Notes under the pieces: model-generated
Seen by the model: only the letters and a program-made list of their open reading frames with translations
Told to the model about the DNA's origin: nothing
Database searches by the model: none
NCBI GenBank assembly: GCA_029531795.1
Contig: JAPEIS010000008.1
Span: forward strand, 1,364,001-1,428,000
Length of the DNA stretch: 64,000 bases
Origin: Sclerotinia nivalis
Lineage: Eukaryota; Ascomycota; Leotiomycetes; Helotiales; Sclerotiniaceae
Direction of reading: 5' to 3'
Position numbers and translations under genes: made by a program
Shown: positions 61,263 through 64,000 of the stretch, piece by piece
Position numbering within the stretch: position 1 is the first letter of the stretch
Layout of the letters: each line of letters opens with the position of its first letter

Positions 61263-61585
61263 TGATAATTTGTATTACTCTTTCAAAGGCTCTATCATTT
61301 GTAGACTTCTGTATCTATTTTCGATTGTTTTTGTATCGTTGTAATTCGTTTGTTTTTGTGCAATCGTATTTCTTATTTGTTTTTGTGCAATTTCTGATCT
61401 TTGATTGTTTTTATGTGATTATATTTATTCGCAAACTTTTGTGTCTGTTTTTGATTGCTTTTGTACGGTTGTATTTTGTATGTGAACTGTTTTATATAAT
61501 TGTATTTTCTTTATTGATTGTTTTTATACAATTGCAATTTTTTTATCGATTATTTTTGTATAATTGTAATTCTTTTTATAATAAC
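61263..61585. repeat. Degenerate tandem repeat of TTGTTTTTGTACAATTGTATTT type
   Basis: About eight imperfect units of roughly 30-45 nt, each with TTGTTTTTGT or TTGTTTTTAT followed by a CAATTGTA-like end. The 109-codon frame across it is only a product of the repeat. Confidence 0.65.
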
Positions 61586-61589
61586 TTTT

Positions 61590-64000
61590 AATTCTATATC
61601 TACTGGTAATGCGATTCCTATTTCTATCGAGGGAGTTCGTACCGGAATCCAACGAGTCTTCGATCAATAATCTACTATTATACAAATCCTAGCAGAATTG
61701 GATGTTTTAGTGATGCCAAATTTTGTTGTTGATTTTAACAAACAAATTGTTTATCTGAATTATATTTTTATTATTATCGAAGATTGCTTTATTATTCAAA
61801 TTACTTATATTATTATTCAAACAAATAAGATCAAGGAATTCAAAACAAAAAACATTGGACTTCTTTGTACCTTGACCAGTAAATAAGTTCAGTTAGATGC
61901 TGGTGATGTTATTATTAACCAGAAACCGATTATTCTCTATTAAATTTAAAAAGATCCACCTGTTTTTAAAGGCGAAAGATTTAATATTCTTGTTTGCTAA
62001 GAGGATTATTAATCTTGAAAATTGGATTTACAATTCTATTGGATGGTCGATTCACAACTTTTTGCCTCCAAATAAAAGAAGATTAGCTATGCTATTAATT
62101 TTCTCGATGGTTAAATACAATAAAAGCGTATTACGAATATCATCAGATTTATTAACAATCCTATTTGTTTCGATTCTGCTGTTTCGTTTTTAGCCAAATT
62201 GGATAAATTATATATCTTTATAAACACTGAAAAAAAAGTTTCGTTCAAATTCGATAAGCTTTTTATAGATTCAAAGAAATTCTTTTCAGCTTTCTTTTTT
62301 ATATTATCTTACCTTGTTAACTTTTGCTACAAATCTAATCGTGAGATTGTTAACGCAATGAAACAAAAGGTTACTGCTCCTCTTCGAACTTTGGTCATTG
62401 GTGATTCAAACCCTTACACTACCGATGATGCTGATAATTGGCAAAAGAAATTCTTTATTTGGAATCAGAATCTTTATAACGCCGAATATTATAACAAAAA
62501 TTCTGGTAATACACCTACTATTGGTGGTGATGATCTTATAGACCTCGATACAATGAAACAAAAGAGATAGTAGCAAAAAAATCAGCAAAATAAGAAAAAA
62601 AAGTTTAATCCTACGGTTTCTTGTAATTATTATGGTAGGATTGATTATCTTTAGATTGATTGTTATATCATTTATAATATCAATAGTAATTTTCTTTTTG
62701 GTAAATAAGTTTTTGTTAATACCTTTTCCAATTATAACGCCGCTGCCTCAATTAATTTGATCCTTGTTTAATATATTATCGCCCCAGCTTTCCGAGGCAT
62801 TAATAGGTTTAACAATAGTCACAATGGATTTCGAAATGGATATACTAGTAATTGGGTATAAGACCAACAATATTTGAATCAAGTATAATAGTAAGGCTAT
62901 ATTAAGCCAAAGGAAATTGTTTTTATATCTAATTCAATTAAGGAAAGTTCCGAACAAGGAAAAGATTAATTTTTACAAAAAATCGTTCATAAAGGAATAC
63001 TAAAAACAAGAAGGTAAATCGAGGAATGGATAGATATAAGTTATTACAATTCAACTTTATAAATAACAAATCTCTATTTGTTAAAATTATTATATTCTTT
63101 GTGTATGAAAACCCTTTTATTATTACAAATCTTATCGATAATGGATACTTTGGGGAAATCTTTATTGATCGTTTTTTTATCCTCAAACACAATATTGAAA
63201 TATAACTTTTACCTCATCCCCACAAGCTTCGATTTGTTGATAAAAAGGTCGTTGATAGAATTACAGAATATTTTATAATGGAAATTATTATAAAAGATCA
63301 TTATAAATATTAATCTTTTTATATCACTCAATTTCCATTAAAGGTATCATTAATCTTTGGATTATTGTGATTGCAATGCTACAATCCTATTATCAATTGA
63401 ACAAAAATAAGTTTAATATTCTCTTCAAACTATTGTACTTTCAATTGCTCAGTGTGTTATAATTCAAAGCTAATTATTGTGTTAACGATTCCATCTCTGG
63501 TCAAGGAATAAAAAAATCTAGCAAAAGTTACTCCACAACAAATTGTCGATATTATCGAATCTTTAAATAAATTCTTTATTGATCTTAATATAAAAGTTAA
63601 ATATATAGTTTATAAGTATCGCTCTTCTTATATCAAAGATTATCCAAAGGATAATACCGATTTTCTATTTATTCAAATGCTTTTTGTTCCTCAAAAAACC
63701 TCTTATAACTTTTCACCAAATGGAGCTATTAAATACTGTTTTTTATATATCAAGGATTATCCAAAGGACGATATCGATTATTTATTTATTCAAATATTTT
63801 TTGCTCCTAAAAAAGCTTTTTATAAAAAACCTTTTATCGAAGAGATACCAAATGAGGGTTACATATTATAATCTAACGATTCTTTTGTTAACCTCGAATT
63901 TCAGCAAGGTTTGATACCTAATATAAATCATTATCGAACAAAGCGCTACAGAGAATTAAATAATCAGATACAGATGATTCTCAATTGCCCATATCCAAAA
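61590..64000 (+). mobile_element. Decayed Ty3/gypsy retrotransposon: gag and protease region, continues past the right end
   Basis: Plus-strand translation, read through many stops, gives a gag-like region (61600-62570, including VTAPLRTLVIGDSNPYTT and FFIWNQNLYNAEYY). A ruined zinc knuckle follows (about 62620-62665, CNYYGRIDYL then a stop then IDC, where CX2C and His are expected). Then comes an aspartic-protease-like block (about 63120-63175, NLIDNGYFGEIFID, where DSG is expected) and QFPLKVSLIFGLL, which resembles the flap region. The differences from a functional consensus are explained by C-to-T or G-to-A changes. The remnant then has a repeated segment (63631-63815) and YHYRTKRYRE-like basic sequence at the end. 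No reverse transcriptase is reached inside the window. Confidence 0.72.

Noticed and set aside
61262..61591. 109-codon Phe/Leu/Val-rich open frame in the AT-rich tail
   Set aside because: It is generated by the TTGTTTTTGT-type degenerate tandem repeat and has no protein-like features.

Overview
The window is nuclear DNA of a filamentous ascomycete. Its genes have many short introns (about 48-120 nt) with GTATGT/GTAAGT-type donors, CTAAC/CTGAC-like branch points and YAG acceptors. It carries fungus-specific cell-wall genes (a GT48 glucan synthase, a GPI-anchored GH72 transferase, a GH17 glucanase) and AT-rich transposon remnants with the transition-type decay expected of repeat-induced point mutation (RIP). 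Protein resemblance points to Leotiomycetes of the Botrytis/Sclerotinia kind; that placement is inferred, as no search could be run.

Layout. 0-16 kb is dense housekeeping: an unplaced 906-residue Gln/Pro-rich protein, an FMP25-type RCC1-repeat mitochondrial protein, COG3 (Golgi tethering), an RSC1/RSC2-type bromodomain-BAH chromatin remodeller subunit, the OTU1 deubiquitinase and a YMC1-type mitochondrial carrier. 16.9-36.7 kb holds a cell-wall neighbourhood: a GH72 glucanosyltransferase and the FKS1 catalytic subunit are transcribed away from each other across 4.7 kb of non-coding DNA, LCB1 (serine palmitoyltransferase) follows, then a GH17 wall glucanase with a very long upstream region. 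37.9-41.3 kb has ribosomal protein uS10 and a CUE3/ASCC2-type protein of ribosome quality control. 41.8-43.2 kb is a non-coding transposon with perfect 28-bp terminal inverted repeats and TA target duplication. 43.4-54.2 kb has INP1 (peroxisome inheritance), a six-exon membrane protein, a twelve-exon formamidase with a 5-nt microexon, and mitochondrial succinyl-CoA:3-oxoacid CoA-transferase.

From about 55 kb the sequence decays: a cytochrome P450 pseudogene with a stop codon and several frameshifts, a gene-free stretch, then a strongly AT-rich tail. The tail has a 41-bp tandem array of about 11 copies, two LTR-like starts and a Ty3/gypsy gag-protease remnant running off the right end.

Exon boundaries were set by eye from splice signals, reading-frame continuity and remembered family consensus. 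Every multi-exon model keeps frame to the nucleotide, which is good internal support, but none is confirmed by transcript data. The most noteworthy items are the shared FKS1/GH72 upstream region, the formamidase microexon, the transposase-free TIR element, the P450 pseudogene and the RIP-decayed retroelement with its internal 117-nt repeat.
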